This document shows, one piece after another, positions 8,664-16,816 of a stretch of 64,000 bases of DNA; the first letter of the stretch is position 1; each line of letters starts with the position of its first letter. Origin of the DNA: CAZHAX01 sp964530325 (lineage in GTDB: Bacteria; Chloroflexota; Anaerolineae; B4-G1); the NCBI GenBank assembly GCA_964530325.1, contig CAZHAX010000016.1:1-64000 (forward strand), written 5' to 3'. Under the pieces are notes generated by a model that saw nothing but the letters and a program-made list of their open reading frames with translations, was not told where the DNA came from and ran no database searches. The position numbers were made by a program, and so were the translations under genes.

Positions 8664-8801
8664 CGCCAGCCGGGCCTGCGACCCGCGCCGGCGACCTGCG
8701 TAGATACCTAGATACGCCGGACGAAGTCTCTGCCGGCTGAGGGCAGGCCCGGCTCGGCGGTGCCTGTCAAGCGGCCGAGCCGCAAGCAAACGGAGGAGCA
8801 A

Positions 8802-9401
8802 ATGGAGCAGCGCACGTATCGCGGTGAGATCGATCCGGAGAGCCTGGCCAAGGCGCTCGTGGCCCGGTTCGACCATGGCGACCTGATGGCCCAGACGGTG
8901 CGGGGCGACGAGGGGCACCTGATTGTGCAGGTAGCCACTCGGGAGTGGGGGTGGGGCGCAGCCCGTTCGGCGCTCACGATCGGCATAGCCCGGGTTGAGG
9001 GAGGCGTGCGGGTGACCGTGGGCCAACAGCGGCTGCTCGATGCTGCAGCTAGCCTGGCCGCAACCGGGCTGGGCGCGCTGATCAACCCCCTATCGCTGTT
9101 GGGGCGGATTGACGACATAGCCCGGGACGTTGGTAAGATCACGCTCCCGGACCAGGTGTGGGACGCCGTCGAGCACTACGTGGACAGTGTGGGCGCCAAG
9201 CTGGGTATGTCCGAGAAGCAGCTCGTCGTCGCCTGTCCTTACTGCGGGGTGGGCAATCCGGTCGGGGCCGGATCCTGCTCTGCCTGCGGCGGAAGTCTGG
9301 TGGAGGTCCAGCCGGTGGCCTGCCCCAAGTGCGGCTTCGTTCTCCCCAGAGATGCCTGCTTCTGCAGCCGCTGTGGAACGAAGTTGAACCGCGAGCGATA
9401 G
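8802..9401 (+). CDS. Protein with C-terminal double zinc ribbon, function unknown
   Basis: The protein has 199 residues. The start ATG is chosen because GGAGGAG lies 4-5 bases before it; an in-frame GTG at 8760 has no such site. Residues 1-125 form an unrecognised globular domain with a Gly/Ala-rich hydrophobic stretch (LLDAAASLAATGLGALINP) that could touch a membrane. The C-terminus carries two CxxC-CxxC zinc ribbons (CPYCG ... CSACG and CPKCG ... CSRCG), a double zinc ribbon module used for protein or nucleic-acid contacts. Single-gene transcript with its own promoter, convergent with the next operon. I do not recognise the N-terminal domain. Confidence 0.75.
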   Translation: MEQRTYRGEIDPESLAKALVARFDHGDLMAQTVRGDEGHLIVQVATREWGWGAARSALTIGIARVEGGVRVTVGQQRLLDAAASLAATGLGALINPLSLLGRIDDIARDVGKITLPDQVWDAVEHYVDSVGAKLGMSEKQLVVACPYCGVGNPVGAGSCSACGGSLVEVQPVACPKCGFVLPRDACFCSRCGTKLNRER

Positions 9402-9443
9402 CGAGCGCAGGCTGCGCCAATCCTGGCGGCCCGCGCGCCGGCA

Positions 9444-9863
9444 CTACGAGCCGAAGAAGCGCTGCAGGATGGCTTCCACTTCCTCGAGCGAGGCGTAGCG
9501 CTCACACTGGAGGGCGGGATTGCCGCCCAGCATCGCCGATAGGCGCCGGCCCGTGCCCGAGCGATGGAGGCACAGCACGGGCTTCCCCATCCTTTCCGCG
9601 CTGGCGATCTCGTAGCCGACGCCGTGGCTGGGCATGGTCACCTCGGCGACCAGGACGTCGGCCTGGGCCAGCCAGTCCATGTCCTGGCGGTAGACCTCGG
9701 CGCCAGAGCGGCGAGTCTCTCCGCCCGAGGTCAACTGGGGATCACCCACGTGCTCGGTCAGGACCTGCCCGTACTCCGACAGGAGGCGAATGATCTGGCG
9801 GTAGAGGTCTGCGTCGCCCCGGCCGCCGCTGATCGAACCGGCGAAGTAGATGGTTCTGATCAC
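9444..9863 (-). CDS. Nucleoside 2-deoxyribosyltransferase-family protein, DNPH1-like
   Basis: The protein has 139 residues. The N-terminus TIYFAGSISGGR matches the signature of 2'-deoxynucleoside 5'-phosphate N-hydrolase (DNPH1/Rcl). The acidic centre in VLVAEVTMPSHGVGYEIASA matches the family active site, where the Glu of GVGYE is the nucleophile. Such enzymes cleave the glycosidic bond of deoxynucleoside monophosphates and clean the nucleotide pool. The GTG at 9863 overlaps the cmk stop codon by four bases (GTGA), so translation is probably coupled to cmk, a fitting partner in nucleotide metabolism. An in-frame GTG at 9875 is less likely because the family N-terminus begins at the later one. 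Last gene of a four-gene operon. Confidence 0.85.
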   Translation of the reverse strand: MIRTIYFAGSISGGRGDADLYRQIIRLLSEYGQVLTEHVGDPQLTSGGETRRSGAEVYRQDMDWLAQADVLVAEVTMPSHGVGYEIASAERMGKPVLCLHRSGTGRRLSAMLGGNPALQCERYASLEEVEAILQRFFGS

Positions 9864-10546
9864 GCCCGGCAGCACCTCTCCACAAGCTGCGCCACCTTCG
9901 CCTGAGTCTCCTTGATACTGAGGTTCGTCGTGTCCAGCACGTAGGCATCCTCCGCCGCGCGAAGCGGGGAGAGCTTTCGCTGGCTATCGATCTCGTCTCG
10001 CCGCCGCAGGGAGGCCAGCACCTCATCCAGATCAGCTTCGTCCCCTCGCATGCGCAGCTCGTGCCAGCGGCGGTGAGCTCGCTCCTCGACGCCGGCGTCG
10101 AGATAGATCTTCAGGTCCGCGTCGGGCAGGACGACGGTGCCGATGTCCCGTCCGGCCATCACTACCGCGCCGCTGCTGGCTATCTCCCGCTGCCGCCGCA
10201 CCAGCTCCGTTCGTACGCCCGCGTAGGCGGAAACCTGGGAGACCTTCGCATTTACCTCGGGCGAGCGAATAGACCAGGTGACGTCCTCGCCGTCGGCGAG
10301 TACGGTGTACTGCCTGCCGTCGCCCTCGGTCGCCGGCGTGATCTCAATGCTCAGGCCCTCTGCCAGCGCGGTCACTCCCGCTTCGTCGTCCGTCGGAATC
10401 CCGTGGTCGAGACAGGCCCACGTCACTGCTCGGTACATCGCTCCCGTGTCGAAGTATAGGTAGCCGAGCGATCTGGCCAGGAACTCGCCCACGGTGCTCT
10501 TGCCCGAGGCTGCTGGTCCGTCAACGGCAATGGTGGATGGCTTCAA
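9860..10546 (-). CDS. cmk: Cytidylate kinase
   Basis: Phosphorylates CMP and dCMP with ATP. The protein has 228 residues, normal for the family. The P-loop reads AVDGPAASGKSTVG, followed by YFDTGAMYRA (the family GxMYR region) and AGRDIGTVVLPDADLK for CMP binding; the lid arginines sit in ERAHRRWHELR. The start is TTG at 10546. No ATG or GTG fits the family N-terminus, a GGAG lies 8 bases upstream, and the TTG overlaps the rluB stop by four bases (TTGA). The long open extension upstream is the other-frame shadow of rluB. Translation is likely coupled to rluB, a common bacterial neighbour of cmk. Confidence 0.93.
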   Translation of the reverse strand: MKPSTIAVDGPAASGKSTVGEFLARSLGYLYFDTGAMYRAVTWACLDHGIPTDDEAGVTALAEGLSIEITPATEGDGRQYTVLADGEDVTWSIRSPEVNAKVSQVSAYAGVRTELVRRQREIASSGAVVMAGRDIGTVVLPDADLKIYLDAGVEERAHRRWHELRMRGDEADLDEVLASLRRRDEIDSQRKLSPLRAAEDAYVLDTTNLSIKETQAKVAQLVERCCRA

Positions 10547-11322
10547 CTGCGCTTCTCCGTTCTCTTCTTCCTGCTCGGCTGCTTCTTCGCACTCAGTCTG
10601 TCGCTCTTCAACTGCTGCAGCGCCTCCATTTCGTCGTCGTCCAGATACCGCCACTCGCCCGGCTTCAGCTCCCCCAGCCGCACCGGACCCAGGCTGACCC
10701 GCTTCAATCTCGATACGCGGTGCCCCAGCATGGCGGCGACGCGCCTGATCTGCCGCTTGCGCCCCTCTCGGAGGACGATCCGCAGCCAGGTGTGGCCGCC
10801 CTCTCGGCGCAGGACCGAAACGCGGGCCGGCTTCGCCTGGCGCCCGTCGAGGAAGACGCCGCGCCTCCACTGCTCGAGAGTACCTGCCGTGGGCTGGCCG
10901 GACACCCGCACGTGGTACTCCTTCTCGTGCTCGTAGCGGGGGTGAGTGAGGCGCAGGGCCAGCTCGCCGTCGTTTGTCAGCAGCAGGAGGCCCTCGCTCC
11001 ACAGGTCCAGCCGGCCGACCGGGAACAGGCGGCCGGGCAGCCCCACCAGGTCCCGTGCCTTGGGGCGATCGCTCTGGTGGGAGCCCTCGTCGGAGAGGAC
11101 GCCCCTGGGCTTGTTCAAAGCCACGTGGACCAACCGGCGCTGTGGCTTGAGTAGATGCCCGTCGAGCGTGATCCGGTCGCGGCGTGGGTCGGCCTGCTGG
11201 CCGATCTCGGCCGGGACGCCGTTGACCTCGACCCGGCCTTGGCGGATGAGGTCCTCACAGGCGCGGCGGCTGCCACAGCCAGCAGCAGCCATGATCTTCT
11301 GCAGACGCTGCTTCTCACCCAT
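10543..11322 (-). CDS. rluB: Pseudouridine synthase of the RsuA/RluB family
   Basis: The protein has 259 residues. The N-terminal S4 RNA-binding domain (RLQKIMAAAGCGSRRACEDL) covers about residues 6-65. The catalytic domain has the conserved PVGRLDLWSEGLLLLTNDGE, in which Asp of GRLD is the nucleophile, and the later EGRKRQIRRV motif. Length and motifs favour RluB (23S rRNA U2605-type) over RsuA. The C-terminus is a lysine/arginine-rich tail (SAKKQPSRKKRTEKRS), probably rRNA-contacting. The ATG at 11322 overlaps the preceding SRPBCC gene by 8 bases. It is co-transcribed with cmk, a frequent bacterial arrangement. Confidence 0.9.
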   Translation of the reverse strand: MGEKQRLQKIMAAAGCGSRRACEDLIRQGRVEVNGVPAEIGQQADPRRDRITLDGHLLKPQRRLVHVALNKPRGVLSDEGSHQSDRPKARDLVGLPGRLFPVGRLDLWSEGLLLLTNDGELALRLTHPRYEHEKEYHVRVSGQPTAGTLEQWRRGVFLDGRQAKPARVSVLRREGGHTWLRIVLREGRKRQIRRVAAMLGHRVSRLKRVSLGPVRLGELKPGEWRYLDDDEMEALQQLKSDRLSAKKQPSRKKRTEKRS

Positions 11323-11803
11323 CAAGGTGGGACGATAGGTAGCGGGCTTGCAGGAGCTCTTTGGCCTGGGCCAGACTGCGGCGGATGGCCCGGGCGGCGG
11401 AGGCGCGCCGGTAGAGGCGATCGTACAGGCGCCCCAGGAAACCGCGCACCTTGTAGTTCCAGATGATGGTGAATCGCGTTCCCCCGTCCGCGGGCTCGAA
11501 GTGCCATTCCTCAGTGCTGCCTGGACGGAAGTGGCTCACCAGTGCGGTCTCCATCACCCGCACCGTAGATCCGCGCGGCATGCTGAACAGGGTGTACTCA
11601 CCCTCCCAGCTGAACGGCAGTCGGCTGCCCGCGTGAGAGTCGACCCGGACCAGTGCCCCCTTGCGCAGTATGTTGGAGAGCCCTTGCAGCTCGATATGGT
11701 CGACGCGGGCGTCCCATTCCGGCCTGAGCTCAAGATCGTGGCAGGTGCGGAATACCTCTGTGGGCGAGGCGGCGATGTGGATGCTCTCTACTATCTTCGT
11801 CAC
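11315..11803 (-). CDS. SRPBCC/START-like ligand-binding protein, 162 aa
   Basis: The sequence fits the SRPBCC (polyketide cyclase/dehydrase) fold. It opens with IHIAASPTEVFRTCHDLELRPEW, the usual first strand and helix pair. Later strands include SWEGEYTLF and TEEWHFEP-DGGTRFTIIWNY, and a long C-terminal helix follows (RASAARAIRRSLAQAKELL). Such proteins bind hydrophobic small molecules in a deep cavity; the ligand is not predictable. The GTG start has AGGAGGGA five bases upstream. It is first in the overlapping operon SRPBCC-rluB-cmk-hydrolase and begins 90 bases after gcvPB, so read-through from the gcv operon is possible. Confidence 0.8.
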   Translation of the reverse strand: MTKIVESIHIAASPTEVFRTCHDLELRPEWDARVDHIELQGLSNILRKGALVRVDSHAGSRLPFSWEGEYTLFSMPRGSTVRVMETALVSHFRPGSTEEWHFEPADGGTRFTIIWNYKVRGFLGRLYDRLYRRASAARAIRRSLAQAKELLQARYLSSHLDG

Positions 11804-11893
11804 GCTTCCCTCCTGTCTGGCGCCGGCCGGGCGCAGTAGGCGCCAACGATCTGCGGCGCTGTCCGTACTCTGTGTCTGGCCCGAAGGCAGGGC

Positions 11894-13384
11894 CTAGTCG
11901 CCCTCCCAGCGGAGCCTCAGTTCCTTCGCTGCCTGGAGCTCGTCCAGGCGGCGGACCGGGGCGGTGAATGGGGCGTTCTTCAGCATAGCGGGCTGTTCAC
12001 GCGCCTCCCCGGCGATGGCGCGCAAGGCGTCCGCGAAGGCATCGAGCGTCTCCTTCGCCTCTGTTTCGGTCGGCTCGATCATCAGTGCCTCGTCGACGAT
12101 GAGCGGGAAGTAGCTCGTCGGCGGATGGAAGCCGTAGTCGATCAGCCGCTTGCAGATATCCAGCGCGCGGACGTCCGGAGCGCCATTGATCTTCCCCTCG
12201 CAGACGAACTCGTGCATGCAGGGCCGGTCGTACGGCACCCGATACGTGTCCTCCAGCCGGCTCTTCAGATAGTTGGCGTTGAGCACGGCGTGCTTCGCTA
12301 CACGGCGCAGCCCCTCGGCGCCCAGCATTCGGATGTAGGTGTAGGCGCGCACGATCACGGCGAAATGACCGTAGAAGGCCTTGACCGGCCCGATCGACTT
12401 GGCCGGCCAGACGAAGGAGTAGAAGTTGCCCTGCTCGTCCGTTCGCTGGGGGTCGATGCCCACGACCGGGCCGGGCAAGAAATCGGCCAGGTCTGCGCGG
12501 GCGCCGACCGGACCTGATCCCGGACCCCCGCCGCCGTGAGGAGTGCTGAGCGTCTTGTGCAGATTGTAGTGGAGGATGTCGAAGCCCAGGTCGCCCGGCC
12601 GGGCGACGCCCAGCAGGGCGTTCATGTTCGCCCCGTCTCCATAGACCAGCCCGCCCTCTTCGTGCACCAGGGCGACGGTCTTCTCCAGGTTCTCGTCGAA
12701 GAGGCCAAGCGTGTTCGGGTTGGTGAGCATCAGGCCCGCCAGGCTCTGGCCGTGTTCAGCGCAGGCTGTCTTCAGGCCATCCTGGTCGACGTTGCCGCGC
12801 GCGTCCGAACTGATCTCTACAACGCGCAGGCCGCTCATCGTCGTCGTCGCCGGGTTCGTGCCGTGGGCGGAATCGGGCACCAGGATCACGTCCCGTTCCG
12901 TATCACCGCGATCGAGGTGGTAGGCCCGCATCATCAGCACGCCGCTCATCTCGCCCTGGGCGCCGGCCGCGGGCTGCAGGCTGACCGCGGCGAAGCCGCC
13001 GATCTCGGCCAGGTACTGCTGCAGCGAGTAGATCAGGTAGAGGGCGCCCTGGACGGTCTCTTCGTCCTGATAAGGGTGGAGATGGGCGAAGCCGCCCAGG
13101 CGGGCCACCTCCTCGTTGATCCTGGGATTGTACTTCATCGTGCAGGAGCCCAGAGGGTAGAAGCCGGTGTCGACCGAGTAGTTGAGCTGAGAGAGATGGG
13201 TGTAGTGGCGGACGATGTCCAGCTCGCCGACCTCCGGCAAAGGCAGGTCCTCCCGGACCAGGCGCCTGGGCAGGTTGGCGCGGGGCACGTCGAGCGCGGG
13301 CAGCGTCGCCGCGCACCGCCCCGGGCGGGAGCGCTCGAAGCTAAGCGGCGCAACGTGCGGGCTGGTGCGGCCTGCTGCTGTCAT
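11894..13384 (-). CDS. gcvPB: Glycine dehydrogenase (decarboxylating) subunit 2
   Basis: C-terminal half of the P-protein in organisms with a split glycine decarboxylase. It binds PLP, decarboxylates glycine and passes the aminomethyl group to lipoyl-GcvH. The protein has 496 residues. It shows the early FERSRPGR, the GSCTMKYNPRINE segment, the SAHGTNPA turn and the PLP-lysine region ILHYNLHKTLSTPHGGGGPG. The ATG overlaps the stop of the upstream caspase-like gene by four bases (ATGA), so its translation appears coupled to that gene. The partner subunit gcvPA lies on the far side of the caspase gene. gcvT and the lipoamide dehydrogenase are not in the window. Confidence 0.96.
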   Translation of the reverse strand: MTAAGRTSPHVAPLSFERSRPGRCAATLPALDVPRANLPRRLVREDLPLPEVGELDIVRHYTHLSQLNYSVDTGFYPLGSCTMKYNPRINEEVARLGGFAHLHPYQDEETVQGALYLIYSLQQYLAEIGGFAAVSLQPAAGAQGEMSGVLMMRAYHLDRGDTERDVILVPDSAHGTNPATTTMSGLRVVEISSDARGNVDQDGLKTACAEHGQSLAGLMLTNPNTLGLFDENLEKTVALVHEEGGLVYGDGANMNALLGVARPGDLGFDILHYNLHKTLSTPHGGGGPGSGPVGARADLADFLPGPVVGIDPQRTDEQGNFYSFVWPAKSIGPVKAFYGHFAVIVRAYTYIRMLGAEGLRRVAKHAVLNANYLKSRLEDTYRVPYDRPCMHEFVCEGKINGAPDVRALDICKRLIDYGFHPPTSYFPLIVDEALMIEPTETEAKETLDAFADALRAIAGEAREQPAMLKNAPFTAPVRRLDELQAAKELRLRWEGD

Positions 13385-14733
13385 GGATGGGTCAGGTCCA
13401 GCAGCCCCGGCACGTCGTCGTCGATCTGCGGATGCTGGTTGCCGCTGGTGTACGTAGCGACCTTCGGGGCCAGGTAGCTGAAGGCCTCCTCGCCGGAGAC
13501 CCAGCCGTTGCTGTCGACCGTGTCCGCTCCCGGCGTGTTCAGCGCCTCGACCAGGTAGTAGGAGAAGACGCCGTTGTGCAGTGCGCTGTACTCCCAGCTC
13601 GACTCATCGCCGGCACTGGCGGCGAGTATCAGGCGGCCAGGCTGGCCGATGTGGAGGATCGAGCGGCCTTCGCGGCTGGAGAGCGGCGCGTCTATGGGGG
13701 CGGGAACGCACTTGCAGGTGGCCTCGGCTGCGCCGCCGAGATAACGGGCGAAATCGCCGCTGTAGCAGGAGTCGACGGCGACGAAGACGGCATCGGATTC
13801 GAGGCCGTCCAGCCAACCGTCCAGTTCCGAATCGGAGATGGCGGTGCTCAGGTCGCCGTTGTAGTCGTGCGGGATGAGGTACCCGCCGTCCCCGCCGTGG
13901 CCGCTGAAGAAGAAGACGACCAGGTCATTGGCGTTCTCGCGGGCGTCTAGCCAGGTGCTGATGGCGCTGTGGACGCCTGACTTCGTCGCCTGGCTGTCGA
14001 TGAGGATGTTGATGTTCGAGGCCTGGAACCCTCCGCTGGCTATGAGCGCCTCACGCATGTCCCAGGCGTCGTCGTCAGTGTATTCCAGGTCAGGTGCCCA
14101 GTAGTCGTTGAGATAGTCCGCCACGCCCACGATGACCGCGTACCGCTTCTGGCCGTAGTCCCTGAGCACCAGCGGCAGATAGACCTGGTGCCACTCGTCG
14201 TCGCCAAGCTGCACCGTTCCGCTCAACTCGTAGGGAGGGTCGCCCCACTCGTCGCTCGAAAGCAGCCAGGCCACGTCCTGCAGGCCCGATGCGGTCATGG
14301 GCACCGTGGCCGTAACGACGGCGCTCCAGCTGCAGTAGTCATATACCTCGCCGTAGTCGCCGTTGGCATCGACGAATGCAATCTCGTTTGTGCCCAGCCC
14401 GGTGATGGCGAAGTCCACCGGCTCGGACGAGCACGAGTCGTACGTGTCGCTGACCGCGCCGGTGACCATCCAGTCGATGGGGAAGGTGACGGTAATGCCG
14501 TCTAGGTAGTCCTCGTCAGGTGAACCGTTGTAGGCGGTGACGGTGTAGACATTGGCGGTGCCGGTAATGTAGATGCCTGGGGTGATGGTGAATGTGGAGC
14601 CCGTCAGGTCGCGTGTAGAGCCGCCCTCGGCGAGCGCGACGTCACCGCCGGGCAGAAGCAGCAGCAGCCCCACAGCTGCCGTGGCCAGCAGGATGGCCCC
14701 CAGAAGCCTCGTCGCTCGTCCTTCCTTGTTCAT
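13381..14733 (-). CDS. Secreted caspase-like (C14/metacaspase-type) protease inside the gcv operon
   Basis: The protein has 450 residues. A signal peptide (basic start, then hydrophobic residues about 10-28, cut near ALAEG) leads to a beta-rich domain at about 40-180. A [YW]LPL-type segment YLPLVLR follows at 185-191, then a caspase-fold domain from about 196. The catalytic dyad is visible: His279 in FFFSGHGG and Cys323 in VAVDSCYSGDF. Metacaspase-type enzymes cut after Arg, Lys or Asp; specificity cannot be read here. The gene sits between gcvPA (40-base gap) and gcvPB (4-base overlap), so it is transcribed with glycine cleavage genes although its product is exported. I cannot explain the pairing from known pathways. 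Confidence 0.87.
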   Translation of the reverse strand: MNKEGRATRLLGAILLATAAVGLLLLLPGGDVALAEGGSTRDLTGSTFTITPGIYITGTANVYTVTAYNGSPDEDYLDGITVTFPIDWMVTGAVSDTYDSCSSEPVDFAITGLGTNEIAFVDANGDYGEVYDYCSWSAVVTATVPMTASGLQDVAWLLSSDEWGDPPYELSGTVQLGDDEWHQVYLPLVLRDYGQKRYAVIVGVADYLNDYWAPDLEYTDDDAWDMREALIASGGFQASNINILIDSQATKSGVHSAISTWLDARENANDLVVFFFSGHGGDGGYLIPHDYNGDLSTAISDSELDGWLDGLESDAVFVAVDSCYSGDFARYLGGAAEATCKCVPAPIDAPLSSREGRSILHIGQPGRLILAASAGDESSWEYSALHNGVFSYYLVEALNTPGADTVDSNGWVSGEEAFSYLAPKVATYTSGNQHPQIDDDVPGLLDLTHP

Positions 14734-14772
14734 CGTGATCCTTTCTGCCCAGCTTGCCTCTCGGCTGCCCGG

Positions 14773-16122
14773 CTAGCCCTCGGAGACCTCCGCCAGTGCT
14801 TCAACCAGCGCGTCGATCTCCTGGCGGGGATTCATCTCCGTCACGCACAGGAGCATGTGGTCCTGCAGGCCGGGGTAGTCGCGCCCCAGGTCGTACCCAC
14901 CTACGATCCCGTTGTCGTCCAGCAATCGGCGGTTGATCTCAGCCACCGCTTTCGGGCAGCGGACGGCGAACTCCTTGAAGAAGGGCTGCCCCTTCACGAC
15001 GGAGAAGCCGCTCAGCTCACCTATGCGCCCGGCCGCGTAGTGGGCCCGGTGGAAGCAGAGCTCGGCCACCTGGCGCAGCCCCCGCTTGCCCATGGCGGTC
15101 AGATAGACGGCGGCGGCCAGCGCCATCAGACCCTGGTTGGTGCAGATGTTGGAGGTTGCCTTCTCCCGGCGGATGTGCTGCTCCCGGGTCGAGAGCGTGA
15201 GGACGAAGCCGCGCCTGCCCTCGGCGTCGACCGTCTGGCCGACCACCCGGCCGGCCATCTTGCGCACGTGCTCACGCCTGGTGGCGAAGAAACCCAGGTA
15301 GGGGCCGCCGAAGTTGAGCCCCCCGCCGAGCGCCTGTCCCTCGCCCACGACGATATCCGCGCCGTAGTCGCCAGGCGGCCTGAACAGGCCCAGGGCGATG
15401 GGGTCGGTTACTACCACCAACAGCGCGCCCTTCCGGTGCGCGGCGTCCGCCGCGCTTTCCAGCTCCTCGATCTGGCCCAGGAAGCTGGGGCTCTGCACGA
15501 TCAGGCAGCTCGTCTCCTCGTCGACGAGCTCCAGGAGTGCGTCGTACTCGAGGGGCTGCTCACGCTCGTCGCCGGCGATCGTCAGCCCCATCCCCTGCGT
15601 GTACGTGCGCACCACGGCCCGGTACTGGGGGTGGACGAAGGGCGAGACGACCACCTTGGGCCGCCTGGAGCGGTGGACACTGAGCGCGGCGATGACCGCC
15701 TCCGCGGTCGCCGTGGCGCCGTCGTAGTGGGAGGCGTTGGAGACCTCCATGCCGGTCAGGCTGCAGATCATCGTCTGATACTCGAAGATCGCCTGCAGCG
15801 TCCCCTGGCTGATCTCCGGCTGGTAGGGGGTGTAGGCGGTGAAGAGCTCACCGCGCCGCAGCACCGAGTCGACGACCGCCGGGACGTAGTGGCGGTAGGC
15901 GCCGGCGCCGAGGAAGCAGGGCCCGTCGCCGGCCGGGCTGTTGGCCCAGGCCAGGTTTTCGAGCTCCCAGCGGACCTCCATCTCCGAGAGGGGCTCGGGC
16001 AGCTCGAGATCGGGGAAGCGGATGCTGGTTGGGACGTCAGCGAATAGCGCGTCAATAGAGTCCGCGCCTATCGCCGCCAGCATAGAGCTGCGGTCTTTGT
16101 CTGAGTGGGGGATGTAGGGCAT
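14773..16122 (-). CDS. gcvPA: Glycine dehydrogenase (decarboxylating) subunit 1
   Basis: N-terminal half of the split P-protein, partner of GcvPB. The protein has 449 residues, normal length. Recognisable segments are MPYIPHSDKDRSSMLAAIG at the start, FLGAGAYRHYVPAV, FTAYTPYQPEISQGTLQ, and NICTNQGLMALAAAVYL near the middle. It lacks the PLP lysine, which is carried by GcvPB, as expected. It begins 27 bases after gcvH and is followed by the caspase-like gene after 40 bases. It works with GcvH in the cytoplasm to split glycine into CO2, ammonia and a methylene group for tetrahydrofolate. Confidence 0.96.
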   Translation of the reverse strand: MPYIPHSDKDRSSMLAAIGADSIDALFADVPTSIRFPDLELPEPLSEMEVRWELENLAWANSPAGDGPCFLGAGAYRHYVPAVVDSVLRRGELFTAYTPYQPEISQGTLQAIFEYQTMICSLTGMEVSNASHYDGATATAEAVIAALSVHRSRRPKVVVSPFVHPQYRAVVRTYTQGMGLTIAGDEREQPLEYDALLELVDEETSCLIVQSPSFLGQIEELESAADAAHRKGALLVVVTDPIALGLFRPPGDYGADIVVGEGQALGGGLNFGGPYLGFFATRREHVRKMAGRVVGQTVDAEGRRGFVLTLSTREQHIRREKATSNICTNQGLMALAAAVYLTAMGKRGLRQVAELCFHRAHYAAGRIGELSGFSVVKGQPFFKEFAVRCPKAVAEINRRLLDDNGIVGGYDLGRDYPGLQDHMLLCVTEMNPRQEIDALVEALAEVSEG

Positions 16123-16149
16123 GTTTGCGAGAGCGGCTTGTGCCCCGGT

Positions 16150-16539
16150 CTAGCCTTCCTCCTCGGCGACGAATGCTTCGTACGCCTCGGCGTCGAGAAG
16201 CTCGTCGAATTCGGCCGGGTTGGAGGGGGTGAAGCGAATCATCCAGCCCTCGCCGTACGGGTCCTGGTTGACCAGCTCGGGGGTGTCCTCGAGCTTCTCG
16301 TTCACTGCGCTGATCCGGCCGGCCATGGGCATGTAGAGATCGGAGGCCGCCTTGACTGATTCGACCACGCCGAAGACGTCCTCCCTGGCGAGGGTTTCCC
16401 CCGGCTCGGGAAGCTCGACGTAGACGACGTCGGAAAGCGACTGCTGGGCGTGGTCGCTGATGCCGCAGACGACTTCGTCCCCATCACGGCGGACCCACTC
16501 GTGCGACCTGGCGTATCTCGCTCCGGGATCCAGTTTCAT
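16150..16539 (-). CDS. gcvH: Glycine cleavage system H protein
   Basis: The protein has 129 residues, typical. The lipoyl-lysine site reads FGVVESVKAASDLYMP, with HEWVR near the N-terminus and the C-terminal GEGWMIRF. GcvH shuttles the aminomethyl group between P and T proteins on its lipoyl arm. The frame is open to 16602, but that extension contains the -35 and -10 of the promoter at 16574-16602. The ATG at 16539 matches the family N-terminus and has AGGAGAGG upstream, so it is the start. First gene of gcvH-gcvPA-caspase-gcvPB. Confidence 0.95.
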   Translation of the reverse strand: MKLDPGARYARSHEWVRRDGDEVVCGISDHAQQSLSDVVYVELPEPGETLAREDVFGVVESVKAASDLYMPMAGRISAVNEKLEDTPELVNQDPYGEGWMIRFTPSNPAEFDELLDAEAYEAFVAEEEG

Positions 16540-16573
16540 AGCCGCCGCCCTCTCCTTTGCTCCATTCGAGCGC

Positions 16574-16602
16574 ATTATACCCGACGCCGATGGGGGGAGC
16601 AA
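16574..16602 (-). promoter_or_regulatory. Promoter TTGCTC-17-TATAAT of the gcv operon
   Basis: On the minus strand TTGCTC (16602-16597) and TATAAT (16579-16574) are 17 bases apart. Transcription is expected near 16567, with about 28 bases of leader. There is no room for a glycine riboswitch between this promoter and gcvH. Confidence 0.65.
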
Positions 16603-16627
16603 GCGCCGGCGCAGCGTGGAAGGATTG

Positions 16628-16655
16628 ACCGCAGAGAATGCAGAGGGCGCGGAGG
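16628..16655 (+). repeat. Dispersed ACCGCAGAG-type repeat
   Basis: A run of the form ACCGCAGAG...GCAGAGGGCGCGGAGG. A related copy in reverse orientation forms the right half of the element at 34157-34245. Sequences of this type recur in intergenic DNA of many bacteria. Confidence 0.6.
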
Positions 16656-16741
16656 ATGAGCGTTGGCGGCGCAGAAACGTGGGGGCGGTTCGCGAACCGA
16701 CCCTACCTCATGCCCTGGCCGGGTGAGGTGAGATCCGGTGC

Positions 16742-16768
16742 GTAGGGCGGGCTGGCGGCCCGCCCTAC
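16742..16768. repeat. Perfect 11-bp palindromic repeat unit
   Basis: GTAGGGCGGGC and GCCCGCCCTAC are perfect inverted arms with a 5-base spacer (TGGCG). It lies between the murF-alr stop and gcvH and may act as a terminator of murF-alr, but its form matches other palindromic units in this window. Confidence 0.65.
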
Positions 16769-16816
16769 ACGTTCGCCGGAACGCCTCGCAGACCCTAAGA
16801 CCCTAGGGGTCTTCAC

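Larger units (their letters stand above)
8211..8801. other. 591-bp divergent intergenic region
   Basis: Lies between nfnA and the zinc-ribbon gene. It holds the nfnAB promoter, two palindromic repeat units (8482-8503 and 8551-8572) and the promoter at 8635-8663. Open frames here lack ribosome-binding sites and recognisable sequence, so I see no gene. Confidence 0.6.

Noticed and set aside
16540..16573. Glycine riboswitch before gcvH
   Set aside because: The leader between promoter and start is only about 28 bases, too short for the aptamer.
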